A DNA stretch of 64,000 nucleotides from Azospirillum sp051124815 (GTDB lineage: Bacteria; Pseudomonadota; Alphaproteobacteria; Azospirillales; Azospirillaceae): NCBI RefSeq assembly GCF_051124815.1, contig NZ_CP118490.1, forward strand, positions 372,001 through 436,000, in the 5' to 3' direction. The notes below the pieces were generated by a model that saw only the letters and a list, made by a program, of their open reading frames with translations, searched no databases and was not told the DNA's origin. This document shows positions 52,623 to 60,282 of the stretch, piece after piece (within the stretch, counting starts at the first letter, position 1; each line of letters opens with the position of its first letter). The position numbers and the translations under genes were made by a program.

Positions 52623-55600
52623 GCGCGGGGGTGGTGCCCGCCCCACTGCCGCCCGACGAAAGCCGGCGGCAGGCGGTCCTGGACTCCTACTGCATTCTCG
52701 ACACCGCGCCGGAATCGGGCTTCGACAACATCACCCGGCTGGCCCGGCATTTCTTCGGCACGCGCATCGCGCTGGTCTCGCTGATCGACCGCGAACGCCA
52801 GTGGTTCAAGAGCCGCGTCGGGCTGGAGGCGACGGAGACCCACCGCGATCTCGCCTTCTGCGCCCACGCCATTCTGGACGACGGCCTGCTGGTCGTGCCG
52901 GACGCGACCAGGGATCCGCGCTTCGCCGGCAATCCGCTGGTCACCGGGGCGCCGAACATCCGCTTCTATGCCGGCGCGCCGCTGGTGGCGGATGGGCAGA
53001 AGCTGGGGACGCTCTGCGTCATCGACGACGTGCCCCACGCTGGTTTCGACGAGCGCGAAGCGGAGACGCTGGCCCAGCTCGCCCGGCTGGTGGTGGACGA
53101 GATGACGCTGCGCCGCGAAGTAGCCCGGCGCGAGCGGGCCGAAGCGGAGCTGCGCGACCGGTCTCGCCTGTTGAACCTCGCCGAGGAGATCGGTCAGTTC
53201 GGCCACTGGTACATCGACTTCGTCACCGGTGCGCGTCGCTGGTCCGACGAGGTCTACCGTATCATGGGCCTGCCGCAGGGCGAGCCGCCGACCGTCGAAC
53301 TTTCGCGCTCCTGCTACCACCCTGACGACCGGCCGCTTCTGGCCGATCTGGTCGAGCGGGCCCGGACGACCGGCGAGGGTTTCTCGGTCGAGGCGCGCGT
53401 CATCCGGCCGGATGGGTCGTTGCGCCATGTCTTCATCCGCGGCATGGCCGAATGCGGGGCCGACGGCCGGCCGGTCGGCCTGCTGGGCGTCGTCCAGGAC
53501 ATCACCGACGCCAAGCGGGAAGAGGCGGAACTGCGCTCGAACCGCGAGCTTCTGGACCTGACCGTCCAGGCGACGCGGGACGGCATCTGGGACTGGAACC
53601 TGGAAAGCGGCGGGATCTGGTTCTCCCCCACCTGGAAGGAACAGCTCGGCTATGGCGACGCCGAGCTGGAGAACAGCCTGGACATGTGGGCCGGCCTGAT
53701 CTTCGAGGAGGACCGGATTGCGGCGCTGGAGATGGTCCGCGCCTACAATGCCGGGCTGATCCCGAAATTCGAGGCGGTGCAGCGCTTTCGCCACAAGCAG
53801 GGCCACACCGTCTATATCCTCAGCCGCGCCATCCATATCCGCGACGCCGATGGCCGGGTCGTGCGCATGGTCGGCGCCCACACCGACATCACGCGCGACA
53901 AGCTGACGGAAGAGGAACTGCGGCTCGCCAAACAGACGCTGGACGACGCGATCGAGGCGGTGCCGGAGGGGCTGGCCTATTTCGATGCCGACGACCGGCT
54001 GATCCTGTGCAACGAGCGCTATCGCGAAGCCCATCCGCTGACGGCGCCGCTGCTGACCCCTGGCCGGCCGTTCGAGGATATCCTGCGCGCCGCCATCGCC
54101 AACGGCGAGTTCGCGGGCAATCCGGACGGGCCGAGCGACGAAGCCTGGATCCGGGCCGAATTGGCTCAGCACCGCAACCCCGGCGCCCCGTTCGAGCGGG
54201 AACTGCCCGACGGCCGCTGGATCGTGGTGGCGGAGAACCGGACCAGCAACGGCTCGCTGGTCTGCACCCGCACCGACATCACCGAGCGCAAGCGCTTCGA
54301 GGCGGAATTGCAGCGTCAGGCCGCCGACATGTGCGCGCTGGCCGAAGGGCTGGACGCCGCCCGCGAGGAGGCCGATGCGCTCCGGGCCCGTGCGGAGGCG
54401 GCGACCCAGGCGAAATCGGAATTCCTGGCGGCGATGAGCCACGAGATCCGCACGCCGATGAACGGCATCATGGGCATGACGGAGCTGCTGTTCGACACCG
54501 CCCTGACCCCCGAGCAGCACCAGTTCGCCCAGGCCATCCGCAGCTCGTCCAACGCGCTGCTGACCATCATCAACGACATCCTCGACATCTCCAAGCTGGA
54601 GGCCGGCCGCGTCACCATCGAGACGCTGCCCTTCGACGCCGCCGATCTGGTGGAAGGCGTGGTGGAGCTGCTGACCCCGCGCGCGCACGAGAAGGGGATC
54701 GAGATCGGCTTCTATATCGACCCGCTGCTGCGCCGCACGCTGCTGGGCGATCCGACTCGCATCCGGCAGATTCTGGTCAATCTGGTCGGCAATGCGGTCA
54801 AATTCACCGACCAGGGGTCCGTCGCGGTGGAACTGGAGGCTCTGGACGCCACCGATTCCCATCTGGTGCTGCGCATCACCGTGACCGACACCGGCATCGG
54901 CATCCCGGCAGAGGCGCTGCCCACCCTGTTCAACAAATTCCAGCAGGTCGACGGGTCGATCACCCGCAAGTTCGGCGGCACCGGTCTGGGACTGGCGATC
55001 TGCCGCCAGCTGTCGGAACTGATGGGCGGCAGCATCGCGGTGGAGAGCAGCCTGGGCACGGGCAGCCGCTTCCTGGTCGATTTGCCGCTGGCTCAGTCGG
55101 GGGAGGCGTCCGACGAGACCCTGCCGCCGGGCGAACGGCCGCTGGCCGGGCGGCGGGCGCTGGTGGTGGACGATCTGGCGGTGAACCGCCGGGTGATGGC
55201 GTCGATGCTCGACAGCCTGGGCGCCATGCCGGCCACGGTGGAAAACGGACCGGACGCGCTGGAGGCGTTGCGGCGCGCGGCGGCCGGCGGCCGGCCCTTC
55301 GACGTGGTGCTCGCCGACCAGACCATGCCCGGCATGGGCGGCGATGCGCTGCTGGCGGCCATCGCCGGCGATCCGGCGCTGGCGGCGACGCGGCGGGTTC
55401 TGATCGTCACGCTGGCGCCGGCCGCGCGAGTCGACGGCGTGCCCCAGGGGCTGGCCCACGCCACGCTGAACCGGCCGCTGCGCCAGAGTTCGCTGGCCGA
55501 CTGCCTGACCGGATTGCTGGTGGCGACGGCTTCTGCAGCCGTTTCCGCCGCTCCGGCCACGAACGCCGGGCCGGAGGAGACGCCGCGCCGCGGCCGCATC

Positions 55601-56419
55601 CTGCTGGCGGAGGACAACCGCACCAACCAGCTGTTCGCCACCACCCTGCTGCGCAAGCTGGGCTACGCGGTCGAGGTCGCGGAGGACGGGGAGCAGGCGG
55701 TCGCGGCGGCCTGCCGCGGCGGCTTCGATCTGGTGCTGATGGACGTTCAGATGCCGGGGATGGATGGTCTGGAGGCTGCGCAAGCGATTCGCGCGCGCGG
55801 CGGCGCCATGGCCAGCCTGCCGATCATCGCCCTGACCGCCGACGCCATGCCCGGCACGCGCGAGCTGTGCCTGCGCGCGGGCATGAGCGATTATCTGACC
55901 AAGCCGATCAGCCGCGCCGGCCTGCTGGCGGCGCTGGACTGCTGGATGGAATCGCCGGAAGACCGGCCCGGCTCCGCCGGCATTCCGGCGGACCCGGGTG
56001 ACGTCAGCAGCGGCGACGAGGGCGACGACGAGGGCGGCAACCAGGGCGACGAGGCGTTGGACGAGGCGGTGCTGGCCGATCTGGTGGAGACGGTGGGCGC
56101 CGACAATCTGGCGCTGATCGTCGACAGTTTCCTCGACGACGTGTCGCGCCGGCTGGACCGGCTGTCGGCGATGGCGGAGTCCGTCCTGGCCGGCAACGCG
56201 GACCTGCGGGCACTGGCGGGGGAGGCGCACGACCTGTCCAGCCTCGCCGGCAGTTTCGGCGGGATGACGGTCATGCACCATGCCTGGCGCATGGAGGTCC
56301 TCTGCCGCAACGGCGACAGGGACCAGGCGGGCCAGCTCCTGCCCGTGCTGCTGCACGAGTCCGCGCGGCTGGAGCGTTGCTTGCGCCAGCGCACCGGCGT
56401 GCAGCGGCCGGCGGCCTGA
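52619..56419 (+). CDS. Large soluble hybrid histidine kinase (GAF-PAS3-HK-REC2-Hpt)
   Basis: This 1266-residue kinase has no membrane helix. Its order is GAF (~25-160, RIALVSLIDRERQWFKS), three PAS modules (~170-560), HisKA with His in AMSHEIRTPMNGIMGM near 605 and HATPase (VNLVGNAVKFTDQG, TDTGIGIP, GGTGLGLAI). Receiver 1 follows (~845-960), then receiver 2 (~993-1105, LMDVQMPGMDG) and Hpt with His near 1203 (AHDLSSLAGSFGG). Receiver 1 keeps its Asp (LADQTMPGMGG) but its conserved Lys is Arg (LNRPLRQ), so it is probably non-signalling or regulatory. Phosphate should flow from His through receiver 2 and Hpt to the coupled NtrC-type regulator. The GTG start at 52619 overlaps that gene. Confidence 0.94.
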   Translation: MSAGVVPAPLPPDESRRQAVLDSYCILDTAPESGFDNITRLARHFFGTRIALVSLIDRERQWFKSRVGLEATETHRDLAFCAHAILDDGLLVVPDATRDPRFAGNPLVTGAPNIRFYAGAPLVADGQKLGTLCVIDDVPHAGFDEREAETLAQLARLVVDEMTLRREVARRERAEAELRDRSRLLNLAEEIGQFGHWYIDFVTGARRWSDEVYRIMGLPQGEPPTVELSRSCYHPDDRPLLADLVERARTTGEGFSVEARVIRPDGSLRHVFIRGMAECGADGRPVGLLGVVQDITDAKREEAELRSNRELLDLTVQATRDGIWDWNLESGGIWFSPTWKEQLGYGDAELENSLDMWAGLIFEEDRIAALEMVRAYNAGLIPKFEAVQRFRHKQGHTVYILSRAIHIRDADGRVVRMVGAHTDITRDKLTEEELRLAKQTLDDAIEAVPEGLAYFDADDRLILCNERYREAHPLTAPLLTPGRPFEDILRAAIANGEFAGNPDGPSDEAWIRAELAQHRNPGAPFERELPDGRWIVVAENRTSNGSLVCTRTDITERKRFEAELQRQAADMCALAEGLDAAREEADALRARAEAATQAKSEFLAAMSHEIRTPMNGIMGMTELLFDTALTPEQHQFAQAIRSSSNALLTIINDILDISKLEAGRVTIETLPFDAADLVEGVVELLTPRAHEKGIEIGFYIDPLLRRTLLGDPTRIRQILVNLVGNAVKFTDQGSVAVELEALDATDSHLVLRITVTDTGIGIPAEALPTLFNKFQQVDGSITRKFGGTGLGLAICRQLSELMGGSIAVESSLGTGSRFLVDLPLAQSGEASDETLPPGERPLAGRRALVVDDLAVNRRVMASMLDSLGAMPATVENGPDALEALRRAAAGGRPFDVVLADQTMPGMGGDALLAAIAGDPALAATRRVLIVTLAPAARVDGVPQGLAHATLNRPLRQSSLADCLTGLLVATASAAVSAAPATNAGPEETPRRGRILLAEDNRTNQLFATTLLRKLGYAVEVAEDGEQAVAAACRGGFDLVLMDVQMPGMDGLEAAQAIRARGGAMASLPIIALTADAMPGTRELCLRAGMSDYLTKPISRAGLLAALDCWMESPEDRPGSAGIPADPGDVSSGDEGDDEGGNQGDEALDEAVLADLVETVGADNLALIVDSFLDDVSRRLDRLSAMAESVLAGNADLRALAGEAHDLSSLAGSFGGMTVMHHAWRMEVLCRNGDRDQAGQLLPVLLHESARLERCLRQRTGVQRPAA

Positions 56420-56446
56420 GCGTCCTTCCGGCCTTGTGGATTGCGG

Positions 56447-56680
56447 TCAGCCGGTGCCGGGCTGGGTCGAGCCGTCGGCGTCCTCCGCCCGCTCCCGCAA
56501 TTCTTCCGACGACAGGCCGGCGGGGGTGGCGTCCTGCAGCGTTCCGTCGCCCGGAGTCTTGCTCAGATCCTCGCGCGGGGAGCGCTCGCCGGCCGGGGTC
56601 TGGTCATGGGTGTCCGCACCGGATTTCCTCGGCTGGGGCATTCCTTCGGAGGGGGTGCGCGTTTGTGGCGTGTCGGTCAT
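56447..56680 (-). CDS. Small intrinsically disordered hydrophilic protein
   Basis: This 77-residue ORF starts at ATG 56680 with a good ribosome site (AGAGGA, four bases upstream). The product is almost free of hydrophobic residues and rich in Thr, Pro, Glu, Asp, Gly and Arg (for example MTDTPQTRTPSEGMPQP and LSSEELRERAEDAD). Such composition resembles bacterial stress-related disordered proteins, but no family is recognised. It converges with the hybrid kinase and is divergent from gltA, whose start lies about 230 bp away. Confidence 0.6.
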   Translation of the reverse strand: MTDTPQTRTPSEGMPQPRKSGADTHDQTPAGERSPREDLSKTPGDGTLQDATPAGLSSEELRERAEDADGSTQPGTG

Positions 56681-56911
56681 GATGTCCTCTGCTATCTTCT
56701 GGAGGAGTCAACGACCAGGAAGGGTGGGGGTTCCGCTCCCGGCCTGTCCTTGTGTCGGACCGGGAGAAGACGGCGCGGCGCCGCAAGGGGCGAACGCGCG
56801 CGCGACATAAGCGCGCTGCCCAGGCGCGCCGAAGACGGGCCAACCACCAAGGTCCGGCAGCGGAGGCCGCGAGCCGCCGCCCGGCCGGCCAGCAAGGAGT
56901 GTGAGAAGGTC

Positions 56912-58243
56912 ATGGAATCGAGCAAGCACACGCCGCACGGCGATGTGAACCAGGTCGGCACCGTCACGCTGACCGACGACGCCACCGGCAAGACCCTGAA
57001 GCTGCCGGTGCTCAGCGGGTCGACCGGTCCCAACGTGATCGACATCCGCAAGCTCTACGCCGAGACCGGCTATTTCACCTACGATCCGGGCTTCACCTCC
57101 ACCGCCGCCTGCGATTCGGCCATCACCTACATCGACGGCGACGAGGGCGTGCTGCTGCACCGCGGCTATGCCATCGCCGATCTGGCCGAGAATTGCGACT
57201 TCCTGGAGGTCTGCCATCTGCTGCTGAACGGCGAACTGCCGAACCCGCAGCAAAAGGCCGATTTCGAGCGCACCATCACCTATCACACGATGGTGCACGA
57301 ACAGCTCACCAAGTTCTACAGCGGCTTCCGTCGTGATGCCCACCCGATGGCGATCATGTGCGGCGTCGTCGGCGCCCTGTCGGCCTTCTATCACGACTCC
57401 ACCGACATCTTCGATCCGGTGCAGCGCAAGATCGCCGCCCACCGCCTGATCGCCAAGATGCCGACCATGGCCGCCATGGCCTACAAGTACACGGTCGGCG
57501 AACCCTTCATGTATCCGCGCAACGACCTGTCCTTCGCGGAGAACTTCCTCTACATGACCTTCGGCACGCCGTGCGAGGAATGGAAGGTCGATCCGGTCCT
57601 GTCGGAGGCGATGGAGAAGATCTTCATCCTGCATGCCGACCACGAGCAGAACGCCTCGACCTCCACAGTCCGCCTCGCCGGCTCGTCCCACGCCAACCCG
57701 TTCGCCTGCATCGCGTCGGGCATCGCGGCGTTGTGGGGTCCGGCCCATGGCGGCGCCAACGAGGCCGTGCTGAAGATGCTGGAGGAGATCGGCTCGGTGG
57801 AGCGCATCCCCGAGTTCGTCCGCCGCGCCAAGGACAAGAACGACAGCTTCCGCCTGATGGGCTTCGGCCACCGGGTCTACAAGAACTACGATCCGCGCGC
57901 CAAAATCATGCGCGAGACCTGCTATCAGGTTCTCGATCGCCTGGGCATCCAGGACGAGCCGCATCTGGCCATCGCGATGGAGCTGGAGAAGATCGCCCTG
58001 TCGGACGAGTACTTTGTCGAGAAGAAGCTCTATCCGAACGTTGATTTCTACTCGGGCATCATCCTGAAGGCGATGGGTTTCCCGACCAGCATGTTCACCG
58101 TGCTGTTCGCCGTGGCCCGCACCGTCGGCTGGATCAGCCAGTGGAAGGAGATGATCGAGGATCCGGCCCAGAAGATCGGCCGTCCGCGCCAGCTCTTCAC
58201 CGGCCACGCCGCCCGTCCCTTCGTCCCGCTGGACAAGCGTTGA
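56912..58243 (+). CDS. gltA: Citrate synthase
   Basis: This 443-residue type II hexameric citrate synthase joins oxaloacetate and acetyl-CoA at the entry of the TCA cycle. The substrate and catalytic residues are visible in LHADHEQNASTSTVRLAGSS (His), GPAHGGANEAVLKML (His), MGFGHRVYKNYDPRA and the final Asp in YPNVDFYSGIIL. The N-terminal domain is typical of Gram-negative NADH-regulated enzymes (LKLPVLSGSTGPNVIDIRKLY). ATG 56912 has gagaaggt just upstream. A palindromic repeat follows the stop codon. Confidence 0.97.
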   Translation: MESSKHTPHGDVNQVGTVTLTDDATGKTLKLPVLSGSTGPNVIDIRKLYAETGYFTYDPGFTSTAACDSAITYIDGDEGVLLHRGYAIADLAENCDFLEVCHLLLNGELPNPQQKADFERTITYHTMVHEQLTKFYSGFRRDAHPMAIMCGVVGALSAFYHDSTDIFDPVQRKIAAHRLIAKMPTMAAMAYKYTVGEPFMYPRNDLSFAENFLYMTFGTPCEEWKVDPVLSEAMEKIFILHADHEQNASTSTVRLAGSSHANPFACIASGIAALWGPAHGGANEAVLKMLEEIGSVERIPEFVRRAKDKNDSFRLMGFGHRVYKNYDPRAKIMRETCYQVLDRLGIQDEPHLAIAMELEKIALSDEYFVEKKLYPNVDFYSGIILKAMGFPTSMFTVLFAVARTVGWISQWKEMIEDPAQKIGRPRQLFTGHAARPFVPLDKR

Positions 58244-58269
58244 AGCCAGTAGCCTGTCCCCGCCTCGAG

Positions 58270-58445
58270 TCCCCTCTCCCCCCCGCTCACGCGCAAACGA
58301 AGTTTGCGCTGACGCGACAGGCGGACCTCCGGTCCGCCGAAAGCGGGGAGAGGGTTAGGGTGAGGGGGAAGCATGGCGAGAATTCTTGGGAAGGCACGCA
58401 GTGCGTCCCCCTCACCCCGACCCTCTCCCCGGGGGGGAGAGGGGG
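58270..58445. repeat. G/C-rich palindromic repeat, copy E
   Basis: This element of about 176 bp lies between gltA and the NadQ-like gene, nearly identical to copy D in lutC but inverted. It contains gcgcaaacgaagtttgcgc and ggcggacctccggtccgcc mini-palindromes, then gggttagggtgaggggga, its mirror tccccctcaccccgaccctc and the outer arm ccccgggggggagagggg. Its right end is about 15 bases from the start codon of the next gene, so it forms that gene's leader. Confidence 0.85.
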
Positions 58446-58460
58446 AAAAGCGCACACCCC

Positions 58461-59480
58461 GTGACCCAGCCTCTCCAACTCGGCCTGTCGGTCGCCATCG
58501 TTGCGGTGACCGGCGGGACGCCGCGCGTCGTGACGGTGCGCAGCGGATTCACAGTGCCGGAAGACCACCGGCGCGGCGACGAGCCGTTGCCGCATCGCGA
58601 CGCGCTGCCCGGCGCCCCCTTCGAGCCCGACCGTTTCCGCACCCTGCAGGACGGCGTCCGCGCGGTGGCGGAGGGGCTGTCGGGGCTGGCGCTGCGCTAT
58701 GTCGAGCAGCTCTACACCTTCGGTGACCGCTACCGCGATCCGCACGAGCTGTTCGGCGGGCCGCGCTCCGTCGTGGTCGGCTATCTGGCGCTGGTCCGCG
58801 ACGGCCCATTGGGCGGCGAGGCCTCGGCCGAATGGCGCGACCTCTACGATCATTTCCCTTGGGAGGACTGGCGCGACCGGCGCCCGCCGCTGCTGGACAC
58901 CGTGATTGCCCCGGCGCTCGGCGGCTGGATCGCCTCGGCGCCCGACGAGGGCACCCGCCTGCGGCGGGCCGAGCGTGCCCAGATGGCCTTCGGCCTGGAC
59001 GGCGCCGACTGGGACATGGAGCGCGTGCTGGAGCGGTTCGAACTGCTCTACGAGGCCGGTCTGGTGGTGGAGGCCTTCCGTGACCGCGACCTCGCCGGAC
59101 GGGTCGACCCGTCGGTGGGGGCCGGCGGGCCGATGCCGCGGGCGCTCGGCCGGCCGATGGCGCGCGACGGCCGGCGCATCCTGGCCACCGCGCTGGAGCG
59201 GCTGCGCGGCAAGCTGCGCTACCGTCCCATCGTCTTCGAACTTCTGCCGCCGACCTTCACCCTGCACCAGCTGCAACTGGTGGTGGAGGCGCTGTCGGGC
59301 GAGCGGGTGCACAAGCAGAATTTCCGCCGCCTGATGATCTCCGGCGGCTTTGTCGAGCCCACCGGCCAGTTTGAAAGCCAGACCGGCGGGCGGCCCGCCG
59401 AGTTGTACCGCTTCCGCCGCCAGGCCATCCACGAACGGACCAGTGCCGGTGCCATCCCATCCGCGGACGGATTAGGGTAA
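58461..59480 (+). CDS. nadQ: Nudix-like/winged-helix regulator (NadQ/NrtR type)
   Basis: This protein of about 339 residues has an N-terminal Nudix-fold domain without a functional Nudix box (LYTFGDRYRDPHELFGGPRS, VVGYLALVRDGPLGG). Its C-terminal winged helix is characteristic of NrtR/NadQ repressors of NAD biosynthesis: FELLPPTFTLHQLQLVVEAL, then KQNFRRLMISGGFVEPTG and GRPAELYRF. The ligand would be an NAD-related nucleotide. The GTG at 58461 is the most plausible start, immediately after palindromic repeat E, whose arm replaces a normal ribosome site region. NAD genes are not in the window. Confidence 0.78.
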   Translation: MTQPLQLGLSVAIVAVTGGTPRVVTVRSGFTVPEDHRRGDEPLPHRDALPGAPFEPDRFRTLQDGVRAVAEGLSGLALRYVEQLYTFGDRYRDPHELFGGPRSVVVGYLALVRDGPLGGEASAEWRDLYDHFPWEDWRDRRPPLLDTVIAPALGGWIASAPDEGTRLRRAERAQMAFGLDGADWDMERVLERFELLYEAGLVVEAFRDRDLAGRVDPSVGAGGPMPRALGRPMARDGRRILATALERLRGKLRYRPIVFELLPPTFTLHQLQLVVEALSGERVHKQNFRRLMISGGFVEPTGQFESQTGGRPAELYRFRRQAIHERTSAGAIPSADGLG

Positions 59481-59574
59481 AATCCATCGGAAACTTCGAC
59501 GCGCGGCATTGGGCGCAGTTGTCAACGGACGGCTGCAAGCGGATACTGGTGGAACGGTTTTAAACCCGGACTGT

Positions 59575-59604
59575 CCATAGCCGGAAAATCCATACTCGGA
59601 AAAT
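59575..59604 (+). repeat. 15-bp tandem direct repeat upstream of the LuxR-type regulator
   Basis: CCATAGCCGGAAAAT at 59575-59589 is followed by CCATACTCGGAAAAT at 59590-59604 (two mismatches), ending 12 bases before the regulator start codon. It could bind a regulator as tandem half-sites or affect translation initiation. Confidence 0.5.
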
Positions 59605-59616
59605 CCAAGAAGGCCG

Positions 59617-60267
59617 ATGTCGCACCGCATCCTGATTGCCGACGACCACCCGCTGATGCGCACCGCCTTGACCCAGACCATCGGTCAGGCGATCCCCGGC
59701 GCCGTGATCCTGGAAGCGTCGCGGTTCGACCACATCAAGCCGTTGCTGGATACCGGGGAGCCGCCGGACATCATCCTGCTCGACCTGCACATGCCCGGGA
59801 TGAGCGGCCTGATCGGGCTGATGATGCTGCGCTCCGAATATCCCGCGATTCCGGTGATCGTGGTGTCGGCCTCGGAGGATCCGGTGACGATCCAGCGCTC
59901 CATCGACTATGGCGCCTCCGGCTTCGTTCCGAAATCGGCCCCCAACACTCAGATCGTCGAGGCGATCCACGCCGTGCTCGACGGTGAGCTGTGGTTGCCG
60001 GAGATCAACGGCGGCCCGGAGACCGAGGCTCCCGACCCGGCCCAGCGCGCCGCCACCCTGACCCCGCAGCAGCTACGCGTCCTCGCCGGCATCGCCGAAG
60101 GCAAGCTGAACAAGCAGATCGCCTACGAGATGAACGTCGCCGAAACGACGGTGAAGGCCCATGTCACCACGATCCTGCGCAAGCTCGGCGTGCTGACCCG
60201 CACCCAGGCCGCGGTGCTGGCGAGCCAACTGGCGCTGTCCGCCGCCCCGCCGCCGCCGGTGGAGTAA
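59617..60267 (+). CDS. crbR: LuxR/NarL-type response regulator, CrbR/ErdR-like
   Basis: This 216-residue response regulator has an N-terminal receiver (ILIADDHPLMRTALTQTIG, phosphorylated Asp in IILLDLHMPGMSGL, Lys in GFVPKSA) and a C-terminal LuxR HTH (LTPQQLRVLAGIAEGKLNKQ, then AETTVKAHVTTILRKLGV). It faces the SLC5 hybrid kinase gene with 15 bases between the stop codons. That kinase class pairs with CrbR/ErdR-like regulators that activate acetyl-CoA synthetase for acetate use in Vibrio and Pseudomonas. The pairing here is inferred from gene position and domain type. Confidence 0.87.
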   Translation: MSHRILIADDHPLMRTALTQTIGQAIPGAVILEASRFDHIKPLLDTGEPPDIILLDLHMPGMSGLIGLMMLRSEYPAIPVIVVSASEDPVTIQRSIDYGASGFVPKSAPNTQIVEAIHAVLDGELWLPEINGGPETEAPDPAQRAATLTPQQLRVLAGIAEGKLNKQIAYEMNVAETTVKAHVTTILRKLGVLTRTQAAVLASQLALSAAPPPPVE

Positions 60268-60282
60268 GGCGAACTCAGTTCT

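Noticed and set aside
52571..56356. Open frame of 1261 codons on the minus strand across the hybrid kinase gene
   Set aside because: It is the mirror of a high-GC coding sequence: its translation is Arg/Gln/His/Ala-rich with no domain, whereas the plus-strand frame has a complete kinase architecture.
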